Shown here: piece by piece, positions 1-9,380 of the stretch
Layout of the letters: the number at the start of each line of letters is the position of its first letter
Position numbering within the stretch: position 1 is the stretch's first letter
Source of the DNA: Verrucomicrobiota bacterium
GTDB taxonomy: Bacteria > Verrucomicrobiota > Verrucomicrobiia > Limisphaerales > UBA9464
DNA: 58,302 nucleotides
Reading direction: 5' to 3'
NCBI GenBank assembly: GCA_947471985.1
Contig: CANIZL010000034.1
Span: forward strand, 1-58,302
Notes under the pieces: generated by a model
Told to the model about the DNA's origin: nothing
Seen by the model: the letters and a program-made list of their open reading frames with translations, nothing else
Databases searched by the model: none
Made by a program: the position numbers and the translations under genes

Positions 1-269
1 AATACCGTCGTGGCATCATTCCCACGCACTTCCGGTGAATCTACGGACCTATTTGCAACTGCTCCCACGGACCATTGCGACATCACTCCCACTTTCACCA
101 CGAACAAATTTGGGAATCACTCCTCGAATTACCGCGAAGCGCTACAGCATTTGCACCTCCCGCCGGGCCCGGGCGGTGAATCACCCGTCGCCGGGGTGGC
201 CGGGTGAATTCCCTGCGCAGCTGACTCCTGCATTGAATCTGCGACTTCGCCAGCGATGGTGCCGGCCGC
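1..269. other. Leading intergenic region with a small hairpin
   Basis: No convincing gene is visible here on either strand. A perfect 7-bp inverted repeat lies at 181-187 (TCACCCG) and 201-207 (CGGGTGA). It sits about 60 bases before the serB start and could be the terminator of a gene to the left or a 5' leader element of serB. The sequence does not decide between these, and no T-run follows the hairpin. Confidence 0.4.
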
Positions 270-1109
270 ATGTCGTCTGTCTTGATTCAAGGTGCGTCCC
301 TGACCCGGGCGTCGATCCAACGTCTTCAGGAGTTGACCGGTGCGTCGGCGCACGTGGTGGTCTCGTCCTCGGTGGCCCAACTCACGGGAGCGGCGGTGCC
401 GCTGTCTCCGGCGGCGCGCAGCTTTGCCCGCGACGAACGGGTGGATCTTACCGTGGTGCCCCGCCCGTTGCTCGCCGGGGAGTTTCGTCTGCTGGCGATG
501 GATATGGATTCCACCCTCATCACCATCGAATGCATCGACGAGATTGCCGATCTGGTGGGCGTGAAGCCGCAGGTGAAGGAAATTACTGAGGCGGCCATGC
601 GGGGCGAAGTTGATTTCGCCGGGGCGTTGCGTCGACGGGTGGCGCTGCTGGCCGGACTCGAGGTGGCCAAACTGGAACAGGTCTACACGGAGCGCTTGAA
701 GCTGTCCCCCGGCGCCGAGCATCTTCTGGAGTTCGCCCGGCGTTCGGGTTGGAAAACGCTGCTGGTCTCGGGCGGTTTCACTTTTTTCACGGATCGACTC
801 AAGGGCCGGCTGGGATTGGATCACACGCTGGCCAACACGCTGGAGGTGAAGGATGGTCGCCTGACCGGGCACGTGAGCGGGGCAATCGTCGATGCGGAAG
901 GAAAGGCCGCGGAAGTGAGGCGCATCTGCGGGTTGCTCGGATGTCCCACGACGGCCGCCGTGGTGGTGGGCGACGGCGCCAATGATCTGCGGATGATGGC
1001 CGATGCCGGCTGGTCGGTGGCCTTCCACGCCAAGCCGGTGGTTCAGGAGAAAGCCCACATGGCCATCAATTTCAACGGCCTGGAAGCACTGCCCCAAATT
1101 TTCCAGTAA
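270..1109 (+). CDS. serB: Phosphoserine phosphatase
   Basis: Final step of serine biosynthesis: hydrolyses O-phosphoserine to serine and phosphate in the cytoplasm. The 279-residue product carries the HAD-family signature DMDST at residues 78-82 (nucleophile Asp78, acid/base Asp80), the LLVSGGF motif that holds the phosphate-binding Ser near residue 168, and VVGDGANDLRMM near residue 233, which supplies the Mg-binding aspartates. The first 70 residues are the short N-terminal region found in SerB proteins and are less conserved. An ATG at 255 in the same frame hits a stop within 30 bases, so ATG 270 is the start. The gene is convergent with glgB and no other serine-pathway gene is near. Identification is firm on motifs. 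Confidence 0.95.
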   Translation: MSSVLIQGASLTRASIQRLQELTGASAHVVVSSSVAQLTGAAVPLSPAARSFARDERVDLTVVPRPLLAGEFRLLAMDMDSTLITIECIDEIADLVGVKPQVKEITEAAMRGEVDFAGALRRRVALLAGLEVAKLEQVYTERLKLSPGAEHLLEFARRSGWKTLLVSGGFTFFTDRLKGRLGLDHTLANTLEVKDGRLTGHVSGAIVDAEGKAAEVRRICGLLGCPTTAAVVVGDGANDLRMMADAGWSVAFHAKPVVQEKAHMAINFNGLEALPQIFQ

Positions 1110-1121
1110 ACAGCGTCCTTG

Positions 1122-1148
1122 GGCCGGCGGGGCATAAAGCCGCCGGCC
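1122..1148. terminator. GC-rich hairpin between convergent serB and glgB
   Basis: A perfect 9-bp inverted repeat, GGCCGGCGG at 1122-1130 and CCGCCGGCC at 1140-1148 with a 9-base loop, lies in the 72-base gap between the two convergent stop codons. Being symmetric it could stop transcription from both sides. There is no T-run, so it would be a weak intrinsic terminator or a 3'-end stabiliser. Confidence 0.6.
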
Positions 1149-1181
1149 GCAGTTTCGCGGCGCCGCGCACAGAACTCGACA

Positions 1182-3377
1182 TTACCGCGCGCCGGCGCGG
1201 AAGACGACGATGCCCAGTGGCGGCAAGACCAACGGGGCGGAATAGCGCTGATTCTGCACCGTGTAATCCTCGGCGGTGATGCTTCCGCCATTGCCCACGT
1301 TGCTTCCGCCATACAGGGAGCCATCGCTGTTCAGGACCTCCATCCAGACACCGGGCAACGGCAATCCCACACGATAATCCCGCAAGGGGTTGGGCGTGAG
1401 ATTCAAGACGACCAGCACATGGCCCCCAGTTTCGCGATCGTGCCGGATGAAGCTGAGGACACTGTTGCCGTGATCCGAGCAGTCGACCCACCAGAAGCCG
1501 TCACTGTCATAGTCGCCGCGCCACAGCGCCGGTTCCTGCTGATAAAAGGCATTCAGATCCCGCACCCAGTTCTGGGTGCCGATGTGATACGGTCCCGCGT
1601 CGAGCAGCCACCAGTTGAGTTCGCTGTCCTCCGCCCATTCGCGGCGCTGGCCGATTTCACCGCCCATAAAGAGCAGCTTCTTGCCGGGGAAGAGCCATTG
1701 ATACCCCAACAGGACCCGTAGATTGGCGAACCCCTGCCAGTCATCCCCCGGCATGCGCCCGCGCAGGGAGCCCTTGCCGTGGACGACTTCGTCGTGCGAC
1801 AGCGGCAGTACGAAGTTCTCGTGGCCATGGTACAACATGGCGAAGGTCAGTTCATTTTGGTGATACCGCCGGTGGATCGGATCCCGCCCGAAGTATCCCA
1901 GGGTGTCGTGCATCCAGCCCATGTTCCACTTGAGGGTGAAGCCCAATCCGCCCAGCCAGGGCGGTCGGGAAACCATCGGCCATGCCGTGCTTTCCTCCGC
2001 AATGGTGACCGCGCCCGGATGCTCCGTGTGGACGAGATGGTTCACGTGCTTGAGGAAATCCACCGCCTCCAGATTCTCCCGGCCCCCGTGCCGATTGGGG
2101 ATCCATTCGCCCGGCTGGCGGGAATAATCGAGATACAGCATCGACGCCACGGCATCGACCCGGAGACCATCAATGTGAAACCGTTCGCACCAGAAAAGGG
2201 CATTCGACGCGAGGAAATTCCGCACTTCATGGCGGCCGAAATTGAAGATCAACGTGCCCCAATCCTGATGCGCGCCCTGACGCGGATCCTCGTGCTCGTA
2301 GAGGGCGGTGCCGTCGAATTGGGCGAGCGCCCAGGTGTCGCGGGGAAAGTGGGCCGGCACCCAATCGATGATCACGCCGATGCCCGCCTCGTGCAGGGCG
2401 TTGATCAGAAATTGAAAATCATCGGGGGTGCCGAATCGGCTGGTAGGGGCAAAGAAACCGGTGACCTGATAACCCCAGCTCGGGTAGTACGCGTGCTCGG
2501 CGGGCGGCAGGAGCTCCACGTGGGTGAAGCCCATCTGCACCAGGTAACTGGAGAGCGGTCCGGCCAGTTCCCGATAACTCAGGGATTCGTGGGCGGACTT
2601 GCGGCGCCAGGAACCCAGGTGCAGTTCGTAGATGCTCATCGGCGCCCGCAGGGCATTCGTGCGGGCCCGACGTTCCATCCAGGCCGCGTCGTTCCATTTG
2701 TACTGACGCGTCTCCCAAACGATGGCCGCCTGTAGCGGCGGAAGTTCAAAAAAGGCGCCGAACGGATCCGTGTGGACCGCCAGTTGTCCGTGGGCGTCGA
2801 GCAGTTCGAATTTGTAGAGGGCACCCTTGGCGACGCCGGGAATGAAAATCTCCCAGACACCACTGGCTCCCAACAGGCGCATGGTATGAGCCCGGCCGTC
2901 CCAGTTATTGAACGAGCCGATGACGGAGACCCGGCGGGCATTGGGCGCCCACACGGCGAACGCACAGCCCGGAACCCCATCGATGGTATCCAAGTGGGCG
3001 CCAAGGCGATCATACAGACGGCGATGATTGCCTTCGCCGAAAAGATGCAAATCCTGCTCCCCGAGTGTCGGCAGAAACGAATACGGATCGCGGTGCTGAC
3101 GCCGCCGGCCGGTTTGATCGGTGACGATCAAATCGTAGGCATACACGGATCGTCCCGCCTTGCTGACGCCTTCAAACACACAGGTGTCACCCAGACGCTT
3201 GAGTTCGAAACGCGGCTGCTGGGCATCGTGGGTCGGAACCAGTTCCACCCGGACCGCATCGGGAATCTGGGCCCGGGCCACGAGACCCGGACCGCCGGGG
3301 TGCAGTCCCAGCAGCGAATGCGGCGAGCGATGCAACAGCTGGTGAAGCGAACCAAGTTCCGCGTCCGTAAGTAGCAT
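1182..3377 (-). CDS. glgB: 1,4-alpha-glucan branching enzyme
   Basis: Glycogen synthesis: transfers a cut alpha-1,4 glucan segment to an alpha-1,6 position. The 731-residue product has the usual GlgB layout: N-terminal domain, a CBM48-like carbohydrate-binding region (FAVWAPNARRVSVIGSFNNW) and the GH13 barrel. Catalytic motifs seen are GLRVDAVASMLYLDYSR (nucleophile Asp408), TIAEESTAWP (acid/base Glu) and LPLSHDEVVHGKGSL (third carboxylate), followed by the C-terminal beta domain. The frame is open for 36 more codons upstream, but that extension is proline/arginine-rich and unlike the family, so ATG 3377, starting MLLTDAELG, is preferred. No other glg gene is in the window, so the rest of the pathway must be elsewhere. 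Confidence 0.95.
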   Translation of the reverse strand: MLLTDAELGSLHQLLHRSPHSLLGLHPGGPGLVARAQIPDAVRVELVPTHDAQQPRFELKRLGDTCVFEGVSKAGRSVYAYDLIVTDQTGRRRQHRDPYSFLPTLGEQDLHLFGEGNHRRLYDRLGAHLDTIDGVPGCAFAVWAPNARRVSVIGSFNNWDGRAHTMRLLGASGVWEIFIPGVAKGALYKFELLDAHGQLAVHTDPFGAFFELPPLQAAIVWETRQYKWNDAAWMERRARTNALRAPMSIYELHLGSWRRKSAHESLSYRELAGPLSSYLVQMGFTHVELLPPAEHAYYPSWGYQVTGFFAPTSRFGTPDDFQFLINALHEAGIGVIIDWVPAHFPRDTWALAQFDGTALYEHEDPRQGAHQDWGTLIFNFGRHEVRNFLASNALFWCERFHIDGLRVDAVASMLYLDYSRQPGEWIPNRHGGRENLEAVDFLKHVNHLVHTEHPGAVTIAEESTAWPMVSRPPWLGGLGFTLKWNMGWMHDTLGYFGRDPIHRRYHQNELTFAMLYHGHENFVLPLSHDEVVHGKGSLRGRMPGDDWQGFANLRVLLGYQWLFPGKKLLFMGGEIGQRREWAEDSELNWWLLDAGPYHIGTQNWVRDLNAFYQQEPALWRGDYDSDGFWWVDCSDHGNSVLSFIRHDRETGGHVLVVLNLTPNPLRDYRVGLPLPGVWMEVLNSDGSLYGGSNVGNGGSITAEDYTVQNQRYSAPLVLPPLGIVVFRAGAR

Positions 3378-3576
3378 GGCCGAAGCGTAGGCACGACTCC
3401 GGGCAAAAGCCGATGGAAATTTTCGACTGTCCGCGGGTGTGCCGGGGGGGGGATCGCCAAGGGGGGTGACGGTCGCGCCCCGCATTCCCCGGCGGGACGA
3501 TCAAGCGAAGGGGGTGGAATCCCGCGCGGCAGTCTGGCAGGTCCGGAAGGCGTTCAGGCGAACCGGTTCGCCCCCT

Positions 3577-4206
3577 TCAACCGGGCTCGCTGCCCAGCTC
3601 CACATTCCAATAGGCCAAATCGAGGAAGTGCTTCCAGTCATCGTGCATGGTCCCACCGAAACTGACCTGAACGAAGGGACGCCACTTCGGTCGTTTTGGT
3701 TTGCGGACCAGCCGCAGACCGGCCTCGAGGGGCGTGCGGTTGGACTTGCGCGTATTACACGGAATGCAGGAACAGACGATGTTCTCCCAAGTGGTCGGTC
3801 CTCCCCGATCGCGCGGCACGACGTGGTCGAGATTCAGGTCCTTCCGTTCAAAAACCCGGCCGCAGTACTGGCACATGTTTTTGTCCCGCTCGAAGATGTT
3901 GTGCCGGGTGAACTTGACCTCCTGTCGCGGCACGCGGTCAAAGGCCAGAAGGAGAATCACCCGGGGCAACCGGAGCCGGAACGAAACGGTATGAATGGCC
4001 AGTTCATGTTCGGGGGGCGGCTGGACGGAGGAGAAATCGCGCCAGGCTTTGAAGTCAAAGGTGCGGAAATCGCCGTCTTGATCGCCAAACACCACTTGGG
4101 CCTGGCCTTCGAAGAGTAGAGTCAACGCCCGCCGTACGGAGCAGATATTGACGGCCTGCCAAAGCCGGTTCAGGACCAGCACTTGTTGATTCAGCGCCCG
4201 AGTCAT
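3577..4206 (-). CDS. HNH endonuclease family protein
   Basis: A 209-residue protein with a C-terminal HNH nuclease domain. Two CxxC knuckles (CQYC and CIPC) bind a structural zinc and flank the LDHVVPRDRGG segment with its His, followed by the Asn residues of TTWENIV and NTRKSNRTP. The N-terminal half (LNQQVLVLNRLWQAVNICS) is typical of the stand-alone HNH proteins common in Verrucomicrobiota, Planctomycetota and cyanobacteria, whose role is unknown. A TTG three codons upstream is possible, but ATG 4206 is the better start. It lies 108 bases downstream of the oxidoreductase gene on the same strand with no restriction-modification or phage partner. The nuclease assignment is sound; its biological role is not known. 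Confidence 0.85.
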   Translation of the reverse strand: MTRALNQQVLVLNRLWQAVNICSVRRALTLLFEGQAQVVFGDQDGDFRTFDFKAWRDFSSVQPPPEHELAIHTVSFRLRLPRVILLLAFDRVPRQEVKFTRHNIFERDKNMCQYCGRVFERKDLNLDHVVPRDRGGPTTWENIVCSCIPCNTRKSNRTPLEAGLRLVRKPKRPKWRPFVQVSFGGTMHDDWKHFLDLAYWNVELGSEPG

Positions 4207-4314
4207 GGTTCTCAAATCCCGGATCGTGATTCCACGATCCGAGAATTGAGTGTACTGCTTAACCGATGATCGGACCGGCTGTCAAACGACGAACGCGTCG
4301 CCGACGCGCCGGGA

Positions 4315-5472
4315 TCACTTGTTCTTCAACTGCTTCACCTTCTCCCAGCGGCGGGTGCCGGCCGACTTGAGCACGGCGTCCGTGACGTAGTCCGTCGCCA
4401 GACCGTCGCGGAAGGTCGGACCCGCGGGCTTGCCGGAGTCGAGCCCTTCGACGAAGTCCGCCACCTGGTGCACGAAGCTGTGTTCGTAACCGAGCTGGAG
4501 CCCGGGCACCCACCACTTGCCCACATACGGATGGGCTCCGTTGTCGGAGACGTGGATCGACCGCCAGCCGCGCACGGCGCCTTCGTCCTTGTGGTCGAAG
4601 TACTGCAAACGGTGCAGATCATGGAGGTCCCAGAAGAGAGAGCCGTTCTCACCGTTGATCTCAAAGGTGTAGAGCGCCTTGTGGCCGCGCGCGTACCGGG
4701 TGGATTCGAAGGTCGCGAGCGAGCCATTGTTGAACCGCGCGAGGAACGCGCTGGCGTCGTCGATGGACACCTTCTGCACCTTGCCGGTCAGGCTGTGCTT
4801 GCGTTCCTTGATGAAGGTTTCGGTCATGGCCGTGACTTCCTGGATGCCGCCGTTCAACCAGAGGGCGGTGTCAATGCAATGGGCGAGGAGATCGCCCGTC
4901 ACTCCGGAGCCGGAGACACTGGCGTCCAACCGCCAGAGGCCCGCACCGCCCTGCGGCAGTTCGGGGCTGATGGTCCAATCCTGCAGGAACTTGGCGCGAT
5001 AATGGAAAATCCGGCCGAGGCGGCCCTCGTCAATCAGCTGCTTGGCCAGCGTGACGGCCGGGCAGCGGCGGTAATTGTACCAGACCATGTTGGCCACCTT
5101 CGCCTTCTCGACGGCCGCGACCATCTTCTCGGCCTCGGGTCCGTTCATGCCCAGCGGCTTTTCGCAGAGGATCATCTTGCCGGCCTTGGCCGCTGCGATG
5201 GCCATCTCGGCGTGCAGGTTGTTGGGCGTGGCAATGTCGATGACGTCGATGTCATCCCGGGCGATGAGTTTGCGCCAGTCCGTTTCGATGGACTTGTACT
5301 GCCAGCGATCGGCGAAGCCTTTGACGGCTTCCGCGTTGCGGGCGCAGACGGCCTGCAGCTGGACCTGGTGACCGAGGTCGAAGAAGTGATTGACCTGGGC
5401 GAAGGCGTTGGAGTGAGCGCGACCCATGAAGCCGTAGCCGATGAGCCCGATACGTAGCGGTTTCTTTGCCAT
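4315..5472 (-). CDS. Gfo/Idh/MocA family NAD(P)-dependent oxidoreductase
   Basis: A 385-residue cytosolic sugar or cyclitol dehydrogenase-like enzyme. The N-terminal Rossmann fold shows [14 protein letters not shown] near residues 6-19, then the family motif [10 protein letters not shown] near residue 100 with the conserved EKP lysine. The C-terminal alpha/beta domain holds [19 protein letters not shown], whose DxxxH pattern places the likely catalytic His. The long C-terminal part ([17 protein letters not shown]) is typical of the large oxidoreductase subfamily abundant in Verrucomicrobiota and Planctomycetota. The substrate cannot be read from sequence. It is divergent from the CotH-like gene across 144 bases, which should contain both promoters. 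Confidence 0.9.
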   Translation of the reverse strand: MAKKPLRIGLIGYGFMGRAHSNAFAQVNHFFDLGHQVQLQAVCARNAEAVKGFADRWQYKSIETDWRKLIARDDIDVIDIATPNNLHAEMAIAAAKAGKMILCEKPLGMNGPEAEKMVAAVEKAKVANMVWYNYRRCPAVTLAKQLIDEGRLGRIFHYRAKFLQDWTISPELPQGGAGLWRLDASVSGSGVTGDLLAHCIDTALWLNGGIQEVTAMTETFIKERKHSLTGKVQKVSIDDASAFLARFNNGSLATFESTRYARGHKALYTFEINGENGSLFWDLHDLHRLQYFDHKDEGAVRGWRSIHVSDNGAHPYVGKWWVPGLQLGYEHSFVHQVADFVEGLDSGKPAGPTFRDGLATDYVTDAVLKSAGTRRWEKVKQLKNK

Positions 5473-5616
5473 ATATGGAATGCGGAGGGGAATCTAGCGC
5501 AGGCCCCGCGGCACCCGGCAAGCGGATTGTCACGCACGGAACCGGAATTCCGGCGCAACCGTGGGTGAACGCAATTTTCAGATGCACACCCCGGCCGTCG
5601 CCCTTCAGTTTGTGCC

Positions 5617-7203
5617 ATGCCTCGGTTTCTTCCCCTGCCCAAGTCGGGCTTCAAACGTTGGTTGGCCCTCGGAGGGTATGTTCTGGCCGGTCTGGTGCTG
5701 TTCATTGTGACGCTGGGCGTCAGCGTGTATTTCGCCTTCCAGAAGTCCTCCGCCTTCCAGGGGTGGGTGTTCTCCAAGATGATGCCCTCGGAACCGCTGC
5801 CCGAACGGGCGTCGTACCATGGGTTTAGTCCGCAAGCATCGTCCGTGCAGACCGCCGCGGACATCTTCCGGCCCACCAACATCTGGACGATCCATTTCCA
5901 TTTTACGGCGGCGGAATACGCCGCGCTGGGGCCCAATCGTATTCCGATGGCTCAGCTGCAGTCCGAAGGGGACACCGGTCCCATGCTCAGCAATCCGAAT
6001 GCGCAGCGCAATGGGGTGGCGGGCATGCTGGGATTTGAATTCCCCTGGTCGACTGGGAGCGTGGAAATCGGCGGGCGCTTCTTCACCAACGCCGGGGTTC
6101 GCTTCAAGGGCAACGGCACCTTCCTCGGCGGACTGTCCACGTACAAGAAGCCGCTGAAGATCGACCTCGACCGTCAGGTCAAAGGACAGGATTTGGGCGG
6201 GCGAACGATTCTGAACCTCGGCAATCTTTCGGCCGATTTCACCTGCCTGAGCGACGCCCTCGCGTACGAGTTTTTTCGCGACGCCGGCGTGGCGGCCCCG
6301 CGCACCGCCTATGCCCGGGTTTTCCACACGATCGAAGGCCGCAACGACGCGCAGAATCGTCTGCTCGGACTCTATGCGATGATTGAAAACCCCGACGCCC
6401 GCTGGGCAGCCGAAGTCTTCGGCACCAAGGGGGTTGCGCTGTTCAAGCCGGTCACCACGCTGTCGTTTACGGATCTGGGGAAGGACTGGACCAATTACCA
6501 CCGCACCTATGATCCCAAAACCAAGGTCAATGCTGCCCAGCAACAACGCGTCATGGATTTTGCCCAACTCGTGAGCCACGGCACCGACGCCGAGTTCAAC
6601 ACCCGCCTGGGGGAATTTTTGGACCTCGATCAAACGGCCCGGTTCCTCGCCTGTGAGGTGATGCTTGCCAACTACGATGGGATTCTGGCTCAGGGACAAA
6701 ACTACCTCGTGTCACTGGATCCGCGATCCAACCGCTTTGGGTTTGTGCCCTGGGATCTGGATCATTCGTGGGGCGAATTTCCCCTGCTGGGCAAGGCGGA
6801 GCAACGGGAGCAGAGCAGCATTGAACACCCGTGGGTTTCGCATAATCCGCTGTTGGAACGTCTCTGGGCGCAGCCGGAATTCGCGACGAAGTACCACGCG
6901 GAATTACGTCGGCTGCTGGACACCCTGTTTGTGCCGGCCCGTCTCGAACGCCGCATCGACGAACTGGCCGCGGTGATTCGTCCGGCTGTGGCGGAAATGC
7001 CGCCGCTGCGGGTGGAACGTTTCGAACGGGCGATTTCCAGTGACGTCGGCAGCGAGGATCGCGATCCCCCCGGGCGCGGCCCGATGGATTCCAACCGGCC
7101 CGCCTGGCAGTTGAAGCGCTTCATTCGGGCGCGGGCCGCGCACGTTCGTCGGCAGTTGGCCGGCGAGGAAAAGGGAATGACACCGCCTCGCATGAAGTTC
7201 TGA
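5617..7203 (+). CDS. CotH-like kinase-domain protein, membrane-anchored
   Basis: A 528-residue protein with an N-terminal membrane segment near residues 18-42 and a large extracytoplasmic part of the CotH family. Signature stretches are GVRFKGNGTF, DALAYEFFRDAGVAAPRTAY and RFGFVPWDLDHSWGEF; the last matches the conserved W-D-x-D-x-S/T pattern of CotH active sites. CotH of Bacillus is a protein kinase of spore-coat proteins. In Verrucomicrobiota and Planctomycetota such proteins are secreted and their substrates are unknown. The C-terminal quarter is charged and may be a helical tail. It starts from its own divergent promoter region and is followed after 104 bases by a pseudopilin gene. The family call is firm; kinase activity is inferred. 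Confidence 0.85.
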   Translation: MPRFLPLPKSGFKRWLALGGYVLAGLVLFIVTLGVSVYFAFQKSSAFQGWVFSKMMPSEPLPERASYHGFSPQASSVQTAADIFRPTNIWTIHFHFTAAEYAALGPNRIPMAQLQSEGDTGPMLSNPNAQRNGVAGMLGFEFPWSTGSVEIGGRFFTNAGVRFKGNGTFLGGLSTYKKPLKIDLDRQVKGQDLGGRTILNLGNLSADFTCLSDALAYEFFRDAGVAAPRTAYARVFHTIEGRNDAQNRLLGLYAMIENPDARWAAEVFGTKGVALFKPVTTLSFTDLGKDWTNYHRTYDPKTKVNAAQQQRVMDFAQLVSHGTDAEFNTRLGEFLDLDQTARFLACEVMLANYDGILAQGQNYLVSLDPRSNRFGFVPWDLDHSWGEFPLLGKAEQREQSSIEHPWVSHNPLLERLWAQPEFATKYHAELRRLLDTLFVPARLERRIDELAAVIRPAVAEMPPLRVERFERAISSDVGSEDRDPPGRGPMDSNRPAWQLKRFIRARAAHVRRQLAGEEKGMTPPRMKF

Positions 7204-7307
7204 TTTTGCGGGATCCGGCGCCCTGCGTCCGATTCCCTTCGGTCCGTGAATTGCTCCTGATTCAAATCTCCGTGTAACAAGTCCCCAATTTCTGCGTAGC
7301 AGGGGGC

Positions 7308-7982
7308 ATGAGGATTTCGGGGCGGCGACGGAGCGGATTCACGCTGGTCGAAGTGTTGGTGGTGATGGCGGTGTTGGTCTTACTCTTCGGTTGGCTGGGC
7401 CCGGCGCTTTCCCGGGCCCGGGGGGCGGCCTTGGGCGTGGGATGTCTGGGAAACCTCCGCAATTGGGGGCAAGGAACTCACGGATATGCCGGGGAAAATC
7501 AGGATTTTCTACCGTACGACGGAGCCGGCAACGGCACCTCGCGATCGGGCGCGTGGTACGCCGATCTCCCACCGTATCTCGGTGAACGACCCTATTCGGA
7601 GCAACCCGCGTGGCGGACCAACCCGGTCGCCCGCTTGCCCCGCTCGGTCTGGCTTTGCCCGGCGAATGGACGTCGCAGCGATGGGTGGATGCTGTTTCAT
7701 TACAGTCTGAATCGGCTCGTAAACGGCTCGGGCACGGATACCCAGCGGGTGCGGCTGAGCCATCTGACGGAGCCTTCCCGGACGGTCTGGTTGTTCGACA
7801 ACGGTGGGGAGGCGGCCGTGGCGACGGCGGGCAATGTGCACACGAACCTGCATCGAGCCGGAGCCAACTTTCTGTTTGTGGACGGACACGCGGCCCGATT
7901 CCCCCGCTCAGCCTACCGGGACACGATCCGGAACCGGGCCCGCATGGATCATCCGGACCTGCGGTGGACGGGGCAGGATTGA
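7308..7982 (+). CDS. Type II secretion-like pseudopilin (prepilin N-terminal methylation motif)
   Basis: A 224-residue protein with a short basic leader and the prepilin peptidase site RSGFTLVEVLVVMAVLVLL; cleavage is expected between Gly and Phe, with Glu at mature position 5. The globular part ends in the ANFLFVDGHAARFP segment, the H-x-n-DG signature shared by the large pseudopilin families of Verrucomicrobiota and Planctomycetota. It is the first of three such genes here (also at 12444 and 26685). None sits near pilin assembly or secretion ATPase genes, so each is an orphan cargo-type pseudopilin. ATG 7308 is preceded by GCAGGGGGC, a purine-rich stretch that can serve as ribosome binding site. 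Confidence 0.88.
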   Translation: MRISGRRRSGFTLVEVLVVMAVLVLLFGWLGPALSRARGAALGVGCLGNLRNWGQGTHGYAGENQDFLPYDGAGNGTSRSGAWYADLPPYLGERPYSEQPAWRTNPVARLPRSVWLCPANGRRSDGWMLFHYSLNRLVNGSGTDTQRVRLSHLTEPSRTVWLFDNGGEAAVATAGNVHTNLHRAGANFLFVDGHAARFPRSAYRDTIRNRARMDHPDLRWTGQD

Positions 7983-8087
7983 TGGAGGCGGCGCTGTGGC
8001 GGGTTGCGGGCCGCCCGGCCAAAAGTCTGAAACATTCCTAGCCGGCCCGGGTACTTGGATTCGAATCGGAAAACGAAAGCGAATCCT

Positions 8088-8372
8088 ATGAGTCAAATCC
8101 TGAGCGTGTTGGCGATTGGTGCGGTGGTGCTGCTGGCGGTGTTTTGCCTGGTGGCCCTGCCGCTGGCGTTCTGCGCGGTGATCGTGGCGTCGTTCGTCCT
8201 GTGGATCTGGATGCTGATTGACGCCATCCGCAATGATTCCCTGAATGGCTGGGCGCGCGTGGGGTGGGCGATCCTGATCTGGTTCACCCATTGGATCGGC
8301 GCGCTGATCTATTTCTGTGTCGCGCGGAAAAGCCGGTTGTCCGGCAAGACGACGTCGTTGCTGGCGTCCTGA
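8088..8372 (+). CDS. Small membrane protein, PLDc_N-like
   Basis: A 94-residue hydrophobic protein with an N-terminal membrane span near residues 5-42 (two closely packed segments), the polar stretch IDAIRNDSLNGWARVGW, and a second span ILIWFTHWIGALIYFCVARK. The W-x-x-x-D...I-G-x-x-I/L-Y-F pattern is that of the PLDc_N domain, the membrane region preceding phospholipase D nucleases but also found alone in many small proteins. Function is unknown. The frame is open back to a TTG at 8055, but ATG 8088 gives a normal membrane-protein N-terminus and is preferred. Confidence 0.75.
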   Translation: MSQILSVLAIGAVVLLAVFCLVALPLAFCAVIVASFVLWIWMLIDAIRNDSLNGWARVGWAILIWFTHWIGALIYFCVARKSRLSGKTTSLLAS

Positions 8373-8492
8373 ACGCGGGGATCGAAGTCACTCGGCGGCC
8401 CCTGCGGTTCAGGTCCCCGGGCCGTGGGGCATTTGCAATCCGCGGCATTCCCACCCTTGGCGAACGGCCGGCCGGCACCAAAGTTGCCGCCG

Positions 8493-9380
8493 ATGACGAA
8501 CCTAATCGATGGTCGGGCGATTGCGCAGCAGATCCACGCGGAGACCGCTGCCCGTGTGGCGGTTTTGAAGTCCCGGGGCCTCACCCCCGGTCTGCTGTTC
8601 ATCCGGGTGGGCGAAGATCCGGCGTCGCAGGTTTACGTCGGCATGAAGGAAAAGAAGTCGGCCGAATTGGGGTTCCATTCGACGACGCGGGTGTTGCCGG
8701 AAACCACCACCCAGGCGGAACTGCTCACGTTGATCGCGGCGGCCAACGCGGATCCGCAATGGCATGGCATCCTCGTGCAGGCTCCCCTGCCGCGGCACAT
8801 CGATCAAACCGTGATTTACGCGGCGGTGGATCCGGCCAAGGACGTGGACGGTTTTCATCCGGTGAATGTGGGCCGGCTCATGCTCGGCGATGGCGGCGGG
8901 TTCATTCCTTGTACCCCGGGCGGCGTGCATGAATTGCTGATTCGCAGCGGGGTGGCGCTATCCGGTGCGGAAGTGGTGGTCCTGGGCCGCGGCAACATTG
9001 TCGGCAAGCCCATGGCGGCCATCCTCCTGCAAAAGGGCCGGAACGCGAATGCTACGGTGACGGTGGTGCACAGTGGGACACGCGATGTCGCCGGACATTG
9101 CCGTCGCGCGGATGTGCTGGTCGCGGCGATGGGGGTTCCTGAATTCGTCCGGGCCGACATGGTGAAGCCGGGCGCCGTGGTGATCGATGTGGGCGTGAAT
9201 CGCGTGCCGGACGCGACCACCAAATCGGGCACCCGCTTGGTGGGTGACGTCGCGTTTGCCGAGGTGCAGCCCAAGGCGGGCTTGATCACACCGAATCCGG
9301 GCGGTGTGGGACCGATGACCATTGCCATGCTGCTGGCGAACACCGCCCGGGCGGCGGAGAACTTTCTGGGTGCGCGATGA
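8493..9380 (+). CDS. folD: Bifunctional methylenetetrahydrofolate dehydrogenase / methenyltetrahydrofolate cyclohydrolase
   Basis: One-carbon metabolism: interconverts 5,10-methylene-, methenyl- and 10-formyl-tetrahydrofolate with NADP in the cytosol. The 295-residue product has the full family set: VGEDPASQVYVGMKEKK (Tyr48 and catalytic Lys52 correspond to the Y-x3-K pair), ILVQAPLPRHID, PAKDVDGFHPVNVGRL, PCTPGGVHELL, the nucleotide-binding VVLGRGNIVGKPMA, and PGGVGPMTIAMLL near the end. The frame is open for 23 more codons upstream, but that extension is proline-rich and absent from the family; ATG 8493 starts the conserved protein. Its stop overlaps the next gene's ATG (ATGA), so the two are probably translated together. 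Confidence 0.96.
   Translation: MTNLIDGRAIAQQIHAETAARVAVLKSRGLTPGLLFIRVGEDPASQVYVGMKEKKSAELGFHSTTRVLPETTTQAELLTLIAAANADPQWHGILVQAPLPRHIDQTVIYAAVDPAKDVDGFHPVNVGRLMLGDGGGFIPCTPGGVHELLIRSGVALSGAEVVVLGRGNIVGKPMAAILLQKGRNANATVTVVHSGTRDVAGHCRRADVLVAAMGVPEFVRADMVKPGAVVIDVGVNRVPDATTKSGTRLVGDVAFAEVQPKAGLITPNPGGVGPMTIAMLLANTARAAENFLGAR

Noticed and set aside
3378-3485. N-terminal extension of glgB
   Set aside because: Pro/Arg-rich, not conserved in branching enzymes; ATG 3377 starts the recognised protein.
8055-8087. TTG start for the PLDc_N-like protein
   Set aside because: Adds a charged stretch before a standard membrane-protein N-terminus; ATG 8088 fits better.
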